The notes: generated by a model from the sequence alone, not told the origin. A stretch of DNA of 11,798 bases from Clostridiales bacterium DTU023 (GCA_001512945.1 LFTF01000063.1:12818-24615), one strand, 5' to 3'; shown: positions 1 to 7,893, counted from the first letter of the stretch. Numbers and translations are program-made.

Positions 1-1
1 A

Positions 2-565
2 CTTACGATCCCCGGTGAATTCAATATCCGCAATGCGATGGGAGCCATCATCGCCGCTGATCTCGCCGGCGCGTGCCCCTCAGATGTAAAGACAGCACTG
101 CGCGCCTTCCGCGGAGCTGAAGGACGCTTTACACGGGTAGGACAGTTTAACGGCGCTGAGGTTATCATCGACTACGCCCATCACCCTTCGGCCGTGCGCG
201 TCACCGTTGAGGCTGTGCGGCATCTTCCTGCGAAACGCCTCTGGATATGCTTTCAGCCGCTCACGCACAGCCGTGTCCGCGGTTTCTTTGACGAATTCGT
301 CGACTCTCTCTTAGATGTCCGCCCGGTCATGATGTCTGAAATTTACGATGACCGCGAGAAAGATACCTCGATCAGCTCAAAAGATATCTGTGACCGGATC
401 AATGAGCTGGGCGGAGAAGCGGTATTCTATCCGACAAACGCGGCGCTGGAGGCACATTTGCGCAAAATTCTTGAACCCGGCGACGTTCTCCTCATTATGG
501 GCGTTGATCTTCGAGATGTCGGAGATCGCCTCACCGGGCGCGTCGATCACATAACGCACAACTAA
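2..565 (+). CDS. murC: UDP-N-acetylmuramate--L-alanine ligase, C-terminal part (5' end outside window)
   Basis: MurC joins L-alanine to UDP-N-acetylmuramate using ATP, the first cytoplasmic step of the peptidoglycan stem peptide. The frame is open from base 2 and 187 residues are visible. The family is usually about 450-470 residues, so the 5' part lies outside the window. What remains is the end of the central ATP-binding domain (IPGEFNIRNAM, the usual H/F-N-x-x-NA region), then the C-terminal Mur ligase domain with DYAHHP at visible residues 57-62, FQP at 84-86, an EIYDDREKD segment, SSKDI and a final IMG. The DYAHHP and IY-x-x-RE signatures favour MurC over the other Mur ligases or Mpl. 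Two motifs differ from the usual form: FQPLTHSRV where FQPHxYxRT is normal, and GVDLRD where GAGD is normal. It is the only plus-strand gene and converges on ftsH. Identification as MurC is secure; whether it is fully active cannot be judged from the fragment. Confidence 0.9.
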   Translation, partial: LTIPGEFNIRNAMGAIIAADLAGACPSDVKTALRAFRGAEGRFTRVGQFNGAEVIIDYAHHPSAVRVTVEAVRHLPAKRLWICFQPLTHSRVRGFFDEFVDSLLDVRPVMMSEIYDDREKDTSISSKDICDRINELGGEAVFYPTNAALEAHLRKILEPGDVLLIMGVDLRDVGDRLTGRVDHITHN

Positions 566-568
566 AAA

Positions 569-597
569 TACCGCCTGTGGCTTAGCCGCAGGCGGTA
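569..597. terminator. Bidirectional intrinsic terminator between murC and ftsH
   Basis: A near-perfect inverted repeat (ACCGCCTGTGGC, loop TTA, GCCGCAGGCGGT, extended by an outer T-A pair) can form a 13-bp stem with one G-U pair. It starts four bases after the murC stop and lies 47 bases beyond the ftsH stop. On the minus strand the stem is followed by ATTTTTA, a fair U-tract for ending the ftsH transcript. On the plus strand the following AATTAT is weaker. Its place between two converging genes fits termination of both. Confidence 0.85.
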
Positions 598-644
598 ATT
601 ATCAAACAGTCAAACTATTCAGTGTCGGAGGCTCAGCGTGTAGC

Positions 645-2570
645 TTACTCGCCATCCTCCGGCGTAATTATCGTTTCTTCAGGCGTCAAAGACACATTAA
701 CCGTTGCACCGCCCGGAAGTGGTTTGGGGTCGGCCGCGTACGTCTGGTAAATCGACTCGAATTCTGCCGATTCAACCTTCTCTTTATCAAGCAGTAAGGA
801 AGCCAGTTCGTTCAAAAGCACGTGATTTTCTTCCAAGACTTGCTTGGTACCTTGATACGCATCGTCGAGAATCATAGAGATCTCTTCATCGATAGCAGCC
901 TGTAAGGCATCACTGTGGTTCATGACATGACCATAGTCGCGCCCAATGAAAACTTCTTCTTCATCAGCTGTCACGACATTGCCAAGCCGGCTACTCATAC
1001 CATATTTTGTTACCATACCCCGTGCAATTCGATTGCACTCTTTCAAATCGGAGCTTGCGCCCGTACTGGTCTCACCGAATATAATGTCCTCGGCTGCCCG
1101 ACCGCCCAAAGCCATCATGATCTCAGCGATGAGTTGTGACTTGGTTTTGAAATACATATCTTCATTGGGTTTGAACGCTGTATAACCGCCAGCCCCACCT
1201 GCCGGAATGATCGAAACACGTTCCACCCGGTCTGTTGTCGAGACTTCACGCAGTACGATCGCATGCCCAGATTCGTGAAAGGCCGTGAGCTTACGCTCCT
1301 CCTCATTTATGACGCGACTCCTTTTTTCAGGTCCGATCGTCACTTTAAAGACAGCTTCCGCGATATCTGAGTAATGGATTACCGTGTCATCTCTACGAGC
1401 GGCAAGAAGCGCCGCCTCGTTAAGTAGATTAGCTAGATCGGCACCCGTGAACCCGGGTGTCATCTTGGCGATTTCAGCCAAGTTGATATCTTCCGCGAGC
1501 GGTTTATCCTTTGCGTGAACTTTGAGAATCGCCTCGCGTCCCACAATGTCAGGGCGCATGACCATAATACGACGGTCAAATCGTCCGGGGCGAAGAAGTG
1601 CGTTATCGAGTATGTCGGGGCGATTGGTCGCCGCAAGAATGATGACACCCTCATTGGGACCAAATCCGTCCATCTCAACGAGCAGCTGATTCAAAGTCTG
1701 CTCCCTCTCATCGTGTCCGCCCCCGAGCCCAGCACCACGGTGACGACCGACCGCATCAATTTCATCGATGAATACAATGCAAGGCGCAGTTTTCTTCGCG
1801 TTCAAGAATAAATTCCTAACTCGGGAAGCGCCCACACCGACAAACATTTCAACAAAATCTGAGCCACTGATCGAATAGAAGGGAACCTTCGCTTCACCCG
1901 CGACCGCTCTCGCCAAAAGCGTTTTACCCGTTCCCGGTGGTCCTACAAGCAAAATCCCTTTGGGTATCTTGGCGCCGAGGGCAGTATATTTTTTGGGATT
2001 TTTCAGAAAATCAACCACTTCCTGAAGCTCCTCTTTTTCTTCTTCTGCTCCTGCGACATCATCAAATGTCACCTTTATCTGGTTGGGATCTGCCAGCGTC
2101 GCCCGGCTCTTCCCGAATGACATGGCTGACTTACCCTCGCCGTCCCTGCGAGCATATGAGATAAATACAAAAGCCCCCAGCGAAACCATCATCAGCAGCA
2201 TGATAATTCCGTTCAAAATACTCCCAAAATCCGTCGGTCGCGTGTAGTCAAACGACTTGATCTGACCTTCTTCTTTGGCTTCGCGAAGCATATCAAGATA
2301 TTGGGGAATAGCGTCTATTGGTATATCTTTTTTAATCGTTTCCGCCATTCCATCTTGCACGGCTTTTTCACTCATCGTTAGATTGAGTGTCGCTCCATCA
2401 ATCGATACTGATTCGACAGCGCCGTCTCTTATCATCTGTTCGACTTCAAAGAGCGTGGAGTCTTTTGTTCGATCTGCCCGAGACATCATAAATGTGGTCA
2501 ATAAGATCACAATCATAAGAATGATGTAAAAGGAGAATCCACTGAATTTTTTTTGTTTTGGTGCGTTCAT
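645..2570 (-). CDS. ftsH: ATP-dependent zinc metalloprotease FtsH
   Basis: FtsH is a hexameric membrane-anchored AAA+ protease that degrades misfolded membrane proteins and some regulatory proteins. At 641 residues it has normal length. Two membrane segments are visible (about 13-29 and 118-140) with an extracytoplasmic domain between them. The AAA+ module follows: Walker A GPPGTGKT at 210-217, pore loop MFVGVG at 242-247, Walker B IVFIDEID at 265-272, and the second region of homology with arginines R327 and R330. The M41 peptidase has HESGH at 432-436, giving zinc ligands H432 and H436 and catalytic E433, with D508 as likely third ligand. A short acidic tail ends the protein. A TAG lies two codons before the ATG in the same frame, so this is the first possible ATG start; the ribosome binding site is weak (AGGA about 14 bases upstream). 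The gene follows hpt by 46 bases with no terminator and is the last gene of its run. In Bacillus subtilis the upstream neighbours TilS and HprT have been reported to influence ftsH expression. Confidence 0.98.
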   Translation of the reverse strand: MNAPKQKKFSGFSFYIILMIVILLTTFMMSRADRTKDSTLFEVEQMIRDGAVESVSIDGATLNLTMSEKAVQDGMAETIKKDIPIDAIPQYLDMLREAKEEGQIKSFDYTRPTDFGSILNGIIMLLMMVSLGAFVFISYARRDGEGKSAMSFGKSRATLADPNQIKVTFDDVAGAEEEKEELQEVVDFLKNPKKYTALGAKIPKGILLVGPPGTGKTLLARAVAGEAKVPFYSISGSDFVEMFVGVGASRVRNLFLNAKKTAPCIVFIDEIDAVGRHRGAGLGGGHDEREQTLNQLLVEMDGFGPNEGVIILAATNRPDILDNALLRPGRFDRRIMVMRPDIVGREAILKVHAKDKPLAEDINLAEIAKMTPGFTGADLANLLNEAALLAARRDDTVIHYSDIAEAVFKVTIGPEKRSRVINEEERKLTAFHESGHAIVLREVSTTDRVERVSIIPAGGAGGYTAFKPNEDMYFKTKSQLIAEIMMALGGRAAEDIIFGETSTGASSDLKECNRIARGMVTKYGMSSRLGNVVTADEEEVFIGRDYGHVMNHSDALQAAIDEEISMILDDAYQGTKQVLEENHVLLNELASLLLDKEKVESAEFESIYQTYAADPKPLPGGATVNVSLTPEETIITPEDGE

Positions 2571-2616
2571 TCTCTAATTCGTTTTCCTATATTTTTTACC
2601 ATTAATCAGCTTATTA

Positions 2617-3156
2617 TTAGTCTTCGTCCGGTGCGAGTACAACCACATCGGGTAAATTCCTATAATAACCATCGAGATCAAGCCCGTATCCGACAATGAA
2701 CTCATTCGGGATCTCCATGCCAACGTAATGGACATCGATTTCAACCTTGCGTCGCATCGGTTTGTCAAAGGCCGTCACAATGCGGACACTCGCGGGATTG
2801 CGTGTCGACAACAGATTAGTCAGATGGTTGAGTGTTAAACCCGTATCGACAATGTCCTCGACGATCAAGATATGCTTACCCGAAATATTTCGGTCAAGGT
2901 CTTTATTTATCTTGACAACACCGGTGCTCTTCTCGCCCTCATAGCTACTGACTGACATGAAGTCAATTTCGCAGGGAACTTCAAGTTCCCTGATAAGATC
3001 CGCCATAAACATAAACGAACCTTTGAGCACGCAGATAAGGTACAATTCTTTGCCTGCGTAATCTTCTGAAATCTGCTTGCCAAGCCGCTCTACAAAAGTC
3101 TGTATCATTTGACGTGTAACGAGCGTGTGGTCAATTGTCTTTTCTTGAAATGCCAT
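2617..3156 (-). CDS. hpt: Hypoxanthine phosphoribosyltransferase
   Basis: This cytoplasmic purine-salvage enzyme transfers phosphoribose from PRPP to hypoxanthine (often also guanine), giving IMP or GMP. With the ATG at 3156 it has 179 residues, normal for the family. The PRPP-binding loop VEDIVDTGLT is at about 99-108, with the preceding hydrophobic strand ILI. The pyrophosphate-binding LKGSF is at 44-48, the flexible-loop SSYEG at 70-74, the purine-contacting lysine of DKP near 132, and the C-terminal FIVGYGLDL at 153-161. A TTG four codons upstream would also open the frame, but that TTG overlaps the GGAG ribosome binding site, so the ATG is the right start. It lies between the M29 aminopeptidase and ftsH; a possible promoter sits in the 131-base gap upstream, so hpt-ftsH may be transcribed separately as well as from the longer operon. 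Confidence 0.96.
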   Translation of the reverse strand: MAFQEKTIDHTLVTRQMIQTFVERLGKQISEDYAGKELYLICVLKGSFMFMADLIRELEVPCEIDFMSVSSYEGEKSTGVVKINKDLDRNISGKHILIVEDIVDTGLTLNHLTNLLSTRNPASVRIVTAFDKPMRRKVEIDVHYVGMEIPNEFIVGYGLDLDGYYRNLPDVVVLAPDED

Positions 3157-3162
3157 CTTTTT

Positions 3163-3166
3163 CTCC
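3163..3166 (-). promoter_or_regulatory. Ribosome binding site that fixes the hpt start
   Basis: Read on the minus strand, the sequence is TTGGAGAAAAAGATG. GGAG is followed by six bases and then ATG, an ideal distance. The TTG that would give a protein four residues longer shares bases with GGAG and has no site of its own. Confidence 0.75.
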
Positions 3167-3233
3167 AATCAGAGAGCTCCGCCATTTTGCCGACGGTGAA
3201 GTTCGAACACATCTCCCTATATAATACATAAGC

Positions 3234-3242
3234 ATTCTATCA
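3234..3242 (-). promoter_or_regulatory. Possible extended -10 promoter for hpt-ftsH
   Basis: The minus strand reads TGATAGAAT, that is TG, one base, then TAGAAT, matching an extended -10 element. No good -35 hexamer lies 17 bases upstream (TACTCA is the nearest). It sits in the 131-base gap between the aminopeptidase stop and the hpt ATG, about 78 bases before that ATG. I see no terminator in the gap, so this would be an internal promoter. Confidence 0.35.
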
Positions 3243-3287
3243 CAGCGCATTTTCATTGAGTAGCTTATGCAACACAATGCCGTGTGG

Positions 3288-4514
3288 TCAAAAAGCCCAC
3301 TCACCATCGCGCAACACAGGGACAGCTTTACCATCCTTTAAGTATCCTGTGATATCCAGTTCCGGTCCACCGACCATAAAATCAACATGAATCATCGATT
3401 TATTAGAGCCGAGCGCTTTCCGCTCTGCTTCCGTCATATGGGCTCCGCCTCGGACGGCTTCGGCATACGCGTTGCCGAGCGCAAAATGACACGAAGCATT
3501 TTCATCAAATAGAGTGGTTTTGAAAAGCATGCCTGATCGCGAGACAGGTGACGAATCAGGTACCAGAGCGACTTCTCCGAGGCGGCGAGCTCCTTCATCC
3601 ATTCCAAACAATGTTTCCAGAACTTCGGCATTCTTTCCGGCGTAAAAGTCGACAACTTTCCCATTCTCAAATGTAAATCCAAAATCCTCTATTATTTTTC
3701 CCATCACAGAGAGGGGTTTCGTTGAGCGGATAATACCGTCTACTTTCATGGCGTTAGGCGTAGTAAATATTTCCTCAGTCGGGATGTTCGCGATATACGC
3801 GACACCATCCGGTGTAACCGATGATCCACCGATCCATTTGTGGTGATGCGCCAAGTGACAAATCAGATCGGTACCTGGGCCTTCGAAGTGAAGGTACTCA
3901 AAATTTTGATCATCGAGCCATATTTCACGGGTTTTAAGCTCCGAATCATGAGCTTTCCAAGCCGCGACCGGATCATCTGTGTCAATGCGACATATACTAA
4001 AAACGATGTCCCATAGCGTTTTTAAGGCTTCTTCCTCAGGGAGGTCAGGATATACGGCCTTCGCCCAGCGGACGGAAGGATATGCTGCCACAACCCATTT
4101 GATTTCACCGGAGTCCATATATTTATCGAGATGCTCCGTTGCGACCATCGCTGCTTTTTGAACACATTGAATCCTGCTCTGCTCAATATGAGCGAACAAA
4201 TCAAGTGATGGGGCACTTACACGAATGAGGTGATAACGGTCTTTCATCATGCTCTCGCGGTAATCGGCTTCAAAAGCAGGAAAATAATCAAGGTCTTCAG
4301 TCTTCGCCTCTTCGTATTTCGCAAGTGCGATCTCATTGTCTGTCAATCGTGTTATGACGTCACGCGCGCCTACCTTCCAACAAGCACGGACTACTTCACG
4401 CACAAGAGGTAGTGCTTCGGTGTCTCCATGGACCTGGACGCAATCGCCTTCTCGTATATTGGCGCCGATCTCTACAAGGACGGACGCATATTTCTCTAAC
4501 ATTTTGTGATTCAT
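3288..4514 (-). CDS. M29 family metalloaminopeptidase (AmpS/PepS/aminopeptidase T type)
   Basis: M29 enzymes are cytoplasmic aminopeptidases with two metal ions (zinc or cobalt) that release N-terminal residues from peptides. The protein has 408 residues, the usual family length. The N-terminal domain begins MLEKYASVLVEIGANIREGD, typical of the family. The C-terminal metal-binding half is intact: NIPTEEIFTTP at 243-253 (E248), GEVALVP at 313-319 (E314), FDENASCHFALGNAY at 336-350 (H343, Y350) and HVDFM at 376-380 (H376, D378). By analogy with characterised members these should be metal ligands and catalytic residues. The minus strand has AGGAG ten bases before the ATG. It starts 17 bases after the tilS stop, so it is probably cotranscribed. 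It has no signal peptide or membrane segment. Its place between tilS and hpt is unusual, since those two are normally adjacent in Firmicutes. Exact substrate preference cannot be read from the sequence. Confidence 0.93.
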   Translation of the reverse strand: MNHKMLEKYASVLVEIGANIREGDCVQVHGDTEALPLVREVVRACWKVGARDVITRLTDNEIALAKYEEAKTEDLDYFPAFEADYRESMMKDRYHLIRVSAPSLDLFAHIEQSRIQCVQKAAMVATEHLDKYMDSGEIKWVVAAYPSVRWAKAVYPDLPEEEALKTLWDIVFSICRIDTDDPVAAWKAHDSELKTREIWLDDQNFEYLHFEGPGTDLICHLAHHHKWIGGSSVTPDGVAYIANIPTEEIFTTPNAMKVDGIIRSTKPLSVMGKIIEDFGFTFENGKVVDFYAGKNAEVLETLFGMDEGARRLGEVALVPDSSPVSRSGMLFKTTLFDENASCHFALGNAYAEAVRGGAHMTEAERKALGSNKSMIHVDFMVGGPELDITGYLKDGKAVPVLRDGEWAF

Positions 4515-4531
4515 TTTTGCTTTCTCCTGTT

Positions 4532-5614
4532 TTAAGCGTTGCCATGGCCTATCAGGCCAGTTTGCGAAATAATCACCATCCTACCGTCTGCTAACCGCGC
4601 TTCCAAGCCACCCGGAAGCGACAATCTCCCATTCGTTTTGTCTCCCGCTGATACAGTGGCACTCAATTCAATCAAATCATTCGTATTGCGTTCGCTAAGG
4701 GCGTATTGAGCCGGATCATCTTCTCTTCCTGTCGCTTCAATGCATTGACAAAAATACAGTTGCAAAACGCGTGAAGCGATCGCCTGAGGCAAAGACACTA
4801 GTACCGAGAGCGACAAATTTTGATCGGGCAAGATGGCACCATCATAACTGTCTTCCGCAATCTGTGATAGTGCTGCGTCATCGCTTGCTGCTAACGCACC
4901 CAGGCGGATAAGTGAGGCAGTAGGATCATAACCAATCGCCTGCTCCCAAGCGGGAAACAGTGTGTTGCGAATCCGATTTCTCAAAAATTCGTCGCTACTA
5001 TTCGACTCATCGTCTCGCCATCGAAGTTCCATCGCTTGCGCGGCGGTGACAACCTCTGCCCGGCGGATATCGAGCAATGGCCGGATGAACGGACCATCGA
5101 GATATCGGATTCCAATGAGCCCACGCAGACCCGATCCCCTCCCGATATGCATCAGGATACTCTCCGCGCGATCGTCCATGTGGTGGGCCAGAGCGATGCG
5201 AAATCCTGCTGAAATCTCCATTCTGTCATGGTATTCACGACCGATTGTCTCCAGAGTTTCACGACGAATGATCCTGCCCGCCTGTTCAAGCCCGATGCTA
5301 TGTTGTTTTGAGTAGGCAGGAACATCTTCGCGAACACACACAAAGGGAATCTCATGATCTTTGCTGAAAGATTCGACAAGCTGTTGATCGAGATCTGCGT
5401 CCTGACCACGGATCATGTGATTCAAGTGACAGGCGATGAGACGGAAAGGAACAATCGTCCTATAATGCACGAGGAAAGCAAGAAGTAGCATCGAGTCGAC
5501 GCCACCGGAGATACCTGCCACCACAAGACTATCAGGAATAATCAGCTTTTCGCGCTCACACGTCGCCTCAATTTTTTCGAAAATACGGTACGTTTGACGT
5601 GGGAGCGTGGCCAT
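4532..5614 (-). CDS. tilS: tRNA(Ile)-lysidine synthetase
   Basis: TilS attaches lysine to C34 of the CAU-anticodon isoleucine tRNA, changing both its codon reading and its charging from Met to Ile; it is essential where studied. The N-type ATP pyrophosphatase PP-loop SGGVDS is at residues 36-41. Other family marks are HLNHMIRGQDADLD (63-76), AHHMDDRAES (143-152; HHxDDxxE), GLRGL (162-166), FIRPLLDIRR (176-185) and DDESNSSDEFLRNRIR (201-216). The C-terminal third is poorly conserved. At 360 residues it is shorter than many Firmicutes homologues (about 460), suggesting a reduced or absent C-terminal TilS domain, although short forms exist. It starts 14 bases after the dnaB stop without a clear Shine-Dalgarno sequence, so translation may be coupled to dnaB. 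It ends 17 bases before the aminopeptidase gene. Confidence 0.95.
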   Translation of the reverse strand: MATLPRQTYRIFEKIEATCEREKLIIPDSLVVAGISGGVDSMLLLAFLVHYRTIVPFRLIACHLNHMIRGQDADLDQQLVESFSKDHEIPFVCVREDVPAYSKQHSIGLEQAGRIIRRETLETIGREYHDRMEISAGFRIALAHHMDDRAESILMHIGRGSGLRGLIGIRYLDGPFIRPLLDIRRAEVVTAAQAMELRWRDDESNSSDEFLRNRIRNTLFPAWEQAIGYDPTASLIRLGALAASDDAALSQIAEDSYDGAILPDQNLSLSVLVSLPQAIASRVLQLYFCQCIEATGREDDPAQYALSERNTNDLIELSATVSAGDKTNGRLSLPGGLEARLADGRMVIISQTGLIGHGNA

Positions 5615-5628
5615 CGGGAAATGGACCG

Positions 5629-7035
5629 TTATGGTTCGGGAATGCCGCGATAATCAGGCGCCGAAAAAGTCAGCGTCTGCGGATTCCACTCGAGCGCGAT
5701 TGTTGCCCGCTCGCCTTGTCTGTTTTTTTCAACAATCAGATCGATATCGCGAATATCTTGCTGATAAGAGCTTTCCTCTTCTCCCCGGTTGGGATCATGA
5801 AGAAACATAACCACGTCAGCATCCTGCTCGATTGCGCCAGATTCACGCAAATCCGCAAGACGCGGGCGGCGTGCCGCTCTATCCACTTCACGACTGAGCT
5901 GTGAAAGCGCAAGCACCGGAACCTCGAGATCGCGAGCCATCACCTTCAGCATCCGCGAAATCTCAGCGATCTGCTGCTGTCTATTTTCGGCCTTTGACCG
6001 ACTGGTAGCCGTTCCCATCAGCTGAAGATAGTCGACCACCACGAGGTCGAGTTTTTGTTTTTGGAGCTGGAGTTGGCGACACCTGGCGTGAATCTCTACC
6101 ACGTTAACGGATGAATGGTCATCGATATAAATGGGCACACCGTACAGCTCTCCGAGACCATCAGCGATCTTGTCCCAAGAAACCTTGTCCTTGATATCAA
6201 GTGACTCCAGTTGCTGAAAAGACATCATAGTTTTTGATGACAAAAGTCTTGTAGCGACTTCCTCTTTGCTCATCTCAAGTGAAAAAATGGCAACGACGGC
6301 GCCATAATAGCGCGCCACATTATGTGCCATATTGAGTGACAGTGCTGATTTGCCAACGCCCGGACGCGAAGCGAGAATATACAGAGCACCTTTTCGAAGT
6401 CCGCCGAGCACACGGTCAAGACTGGGATACCCCGTGCGCGCCGGTTGAGTGCGCTCTCCTCGCGCAATGGCACCGAGTTCGTTGATACGGGCACCAAGAA
6501 TCTCGCCTAGGTGTGTGAGACCTGCATTATCATCATCTTCACGGATATGCATGATTCTCTGCGCGGCCAGCTCAATCAGCTGTTCCGCTTCAAACTCGGA
6601 AGTAAAACAAAGTCCGATGATACCGTCCAGTGACATGATCATGCGACGTTTAACTGCAAGGTCTCGAACAACGTCTATATAGACGGGATAATTCGCGGCA
6701 AATGGCACCGATCCGGGGAGGGCGGAAACGTATTCACGGCCACCAGCCCTTCCAATATTACCGTTCGATATGAGGTGATTGGTCACCGTGAGAATATCGC
6801 ACGGTTTCTGATTCTCGTTGAGCGCCGTAATTGCTTCAAAAATGAGTTGATGTTTAGGGTCATAAAAGTCTTCTTGCCCGAGAAGCGACATCATTGCCGC
6901 CAGAGGCTCAAGCTTCATCATGGCACAGCCCAGCACAGACTGCTCCGCGCCGGTGTTATTAGGGAGCGTTTGCCCCCTCAACCGATCCGATATTTTCCCA
7001 GAATCGTGCATTTGCCCTTGATAAGCATCTACCAT
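5629..7035 (-). CDS. dnaB: Replicative DNA helicase DnaB (DnaC in Bacillus nomenclature)
   Basis: DnaB is the hexameric 5'-3' helicase that unwinds DNA at the replication fork and binds primase. It has 468 residues, normal length. The N-terminal DnaB domain (about 24-130, beginning LPNNTGAEQSVLG) is followed by a RecA-like motor domain: Walker A SRPGVGKS at 223-230, catalytic glutamate in FSLEMS (E254), Walker B VVVDYLQLM at 332-340, SQLSRE at 378-383 and the arginine-finger motif KNRQG at 437-441. No intein is present at the Walker A site, a common insertion point in this family. The ATG shares one base with the rplI stop (TAATG), so its translation is probably coupled to rplI; an AAAGG inside the end of rplI lies about 10 bases upstream. 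An alternative ATG at codon 9 is less likely. tilS follows after 14 bases. Confidence 0.97.
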   Translation of the reverse strand: MVDAYQGQMHDSGKISDRLRGQTLPNNTGAEQSVLGCAMMKLEPLAAMMSLLGQEDFYDPKHQLIFEAITALNENQKPCDILTVTNHLISNGNIGRAGGREYVSALPGSVPFAANYPVYIDVVRDLAVKRRMIMSLDGIIGLCFTSEFEAEQLIELAAQRIMHIREDDDNAGLTHLGEILGARINELGAIARGERTQPARTGYPSLDRVLGGLRKGALYILASRPGVGKSALSLNMAHNVARYYGAVVAIFSLEMSKEEVATRLLSSKTMMSFQQLESLDIKDKVSWDKIADGLGELYGVPIYIDDHSSVNVVEIHARCRQLQLQKQKLDLVVVDYLQLMGTATSRSKAENRQQQIAEISRMLKVMARDLEVPVLALSQLSREVDRAARRPRLADLRESGAIEQDADVVMFLHDPNRGEEESSYQQDIRDIDLIVEKNRQGERATIALEWNPQTLTFSAPDYRGIPEP

Positions 7036-7481
7036 TAAAGATCAGCCTTTACATCGAGCATGAATGATACGGAGACTTCGGGATGCAGACGGATTGTCAC
7101 ACTATGGCTTCCAACCGTCTTGATCATTTCGCTCATCGCTATATCGCGCTTATCAACATCGTATCCCTTTTCTGCCACAAGGTCAGCGATATTTTGGTTG
7201 GTGACTGTTCCATAAAGGCGACCCGCGGAGCCAGCTTTCGCAGAAAATACGAATCGTTCTCCTTCAATAGCTGTCGCAACTTCTTTGGCATGCAAATATC
7301 TTTGTTCAGCTTCCTTCTCGCGTGCTTTTTTGCGCATTTCAATGACATTCATATTGTCTTTTGTTACTTCCACCGCAAGATTGCGTCTAAACAAGTAGTT
7401 GTGAGCGTAACCGGTCTTTACTTCGACCACATCGCCCGCATGGCCAAGACCCTTTACCCCTTCAAGTAGTAGTACTTTCAT
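7035..7481 (-). CDS. rplI: Large ribosomal subunit protein bL9
   Basis: bL9 binds 23S rRNA near the L1 stalk and affects translational fidelity. With the ATG at 7481 it has 148 residues, as usual. The N-terminal domain MKVLLLEGVKGLGHAGDVVE and the GYAHNYL signature are followed by a charged connecting helix (about 41-70: MRKKAREKEAEQRY) and the C-terminal RNA-binding domain with LYGTVT. A glycine common in the signature is asparagine here (FRRNLAVEVT). A TTG five codons upstream opens the same frame but overlaps the GGAG ribosome binding site, so ATG is the better start. GGAG is nine bases from this ATG. It is the first gene of the rplI-dnaB-tilS run; in Bacillus a gdpP-type gene precedes rplI, but not here. 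Confidence 0.97.
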   Translation of the reverse strand: MKVLLLEGVKGLGHAGDVVEVKTGYAHNYLFRRNLAVEVTKDNMNVIEMRKKAREKEAEQRYLHAKEVATAIEGERFVFSAKAGSAGRLYGTVTNQNIADLVAEKGYDVDKRDIAMSEMIKTVGSHSVTIRLHPEVSVSFMLDVKADL

Positions 7482-7490
7482 CCGATATTT

Positions 7491-7494
7491 CTCC
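7491..7494 (-). promoter_or_regulatory. Ribosome binding site that fixes the rplI start
   Basis: The minus strand reads TTGGAGAAATATCGGATG. GGAG lies nine bases before the ATG, and the in-frame TTG upstream overlaps it. The same TTGGAGAAA string precedes hpt. Confidence 0.7.
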
Positions 7495-7516
7495 AATCCA
7501 ACAAGGTGTGAATGTT

Positions 7517-7525
7517 ATTTTAGCA
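7517..7525 (-). promoter_or_regulatory. Probable extended -10 promoter for the rplI-dnaB operon
   Basis: The minus strand has TGCTAAAAT, an extended -10 element (TG, one base, TAAAAT), about 36 bases before the rplI ATG and just after the terminator of the rpsR transcript. No -35 hexamer is evident 17 bases upstream (GAGATG), which extended -10 promoters can tolerate. Its position immediately after a terminator supports it. Confidence 0.5.
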
Positions 7526-7561
7526 CATCCTTGTCCCACCATCTCGCCGCAAATAGATAAT

Positions 7562-7601
7562 AAAAAACCCCTACTCCGGTTCCTTGCGGTCCCGGGAGGG
7601 G
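7562..7601 (-). terminator. Intrinsic terminator of the rpsF-ssb-rpsR operon
   Basis: On the minus strand CCCCT pairs with AGGGG, and an inner CCGG pairs with CCGG, with a small internal loop. The stem is followed directly by TTTTTT. It starts about 30 bases after the rpsR stop and precedes the rplI promoter, so it separates the two transcripts. Confidence 0.8.
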
Positions 7602-7632
7602 CTCATTGATCACAACGACCAGATTGATCGCG

Positions 7633-7893
7633 TTATTCGGCTTTGTAAGCAAGCAGTGCGACTTGCCGTGAGCGCAGGATGGCTGTAGTCAAGCTGCGTT
7701 GATGGCGTGCACATGTTCCGGTCATGCGGCGAGGTAAAATCTTAAAGTCTTCCGCCATATATCGCTGGAGAAGATTAACGTCTTTATAATCGATAGAATC
7801 GATATGATCGGCACAAAATACACAATATTTCTTCCTGCCGAACCGTTTTTGACCGCCACCCTGGTAGCTCCCGCGTCTTCTATTATCTGCCAT
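7633..7893 (-). CDS. rpsR: Small ribosomal subunit protein bS18
   Basis: bS18 pairs with bS6 on the platform of the 30S subunit. With the ATG at 7893 it has 86 residues. After a basic N-terminus (NRRRG, QKRFGRKK), the core contains IDYKDVNLLQRYM and ILPRRMTGTCARHQRSLTTAI, diagnostic of the family. Cysteines C24 and C27 (CVFC) with C61 and H64 (CARH) match the zinc-binding form of bS18. An ATG two codons earlier (7899) is possible, but it is only two bases from the AAAGGAG site, while the chosen ATG is eight bases away. It is the last gene of rpsF-ssb-rpsR, 29 bases after ssb, and a terminator follows. Confidence 0.96.
   Translation of the reverse strand: MADNRRRGSYQGGGQKRFGRKKYCVFCADHIDSIDYKDVNLLQRYMAEDFKILPRRMTGTCARHQRSLTTAILRSRQVALLAYKAE

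Noticed and set aside
3266..3290. Possible terminator between the aminopeptidase and hpt (ACAC/GTGT repeat)
   Set aside because: Only four pairs and no T-run after it; read-through into hpt is more likely.
4962..5315. 117-codon plus-strand frame opposite tilS
   Set aside because: Antisense shadow of the conserved PP-loop gene, Ser/Arg/Ile-rich and without recognisable domains.
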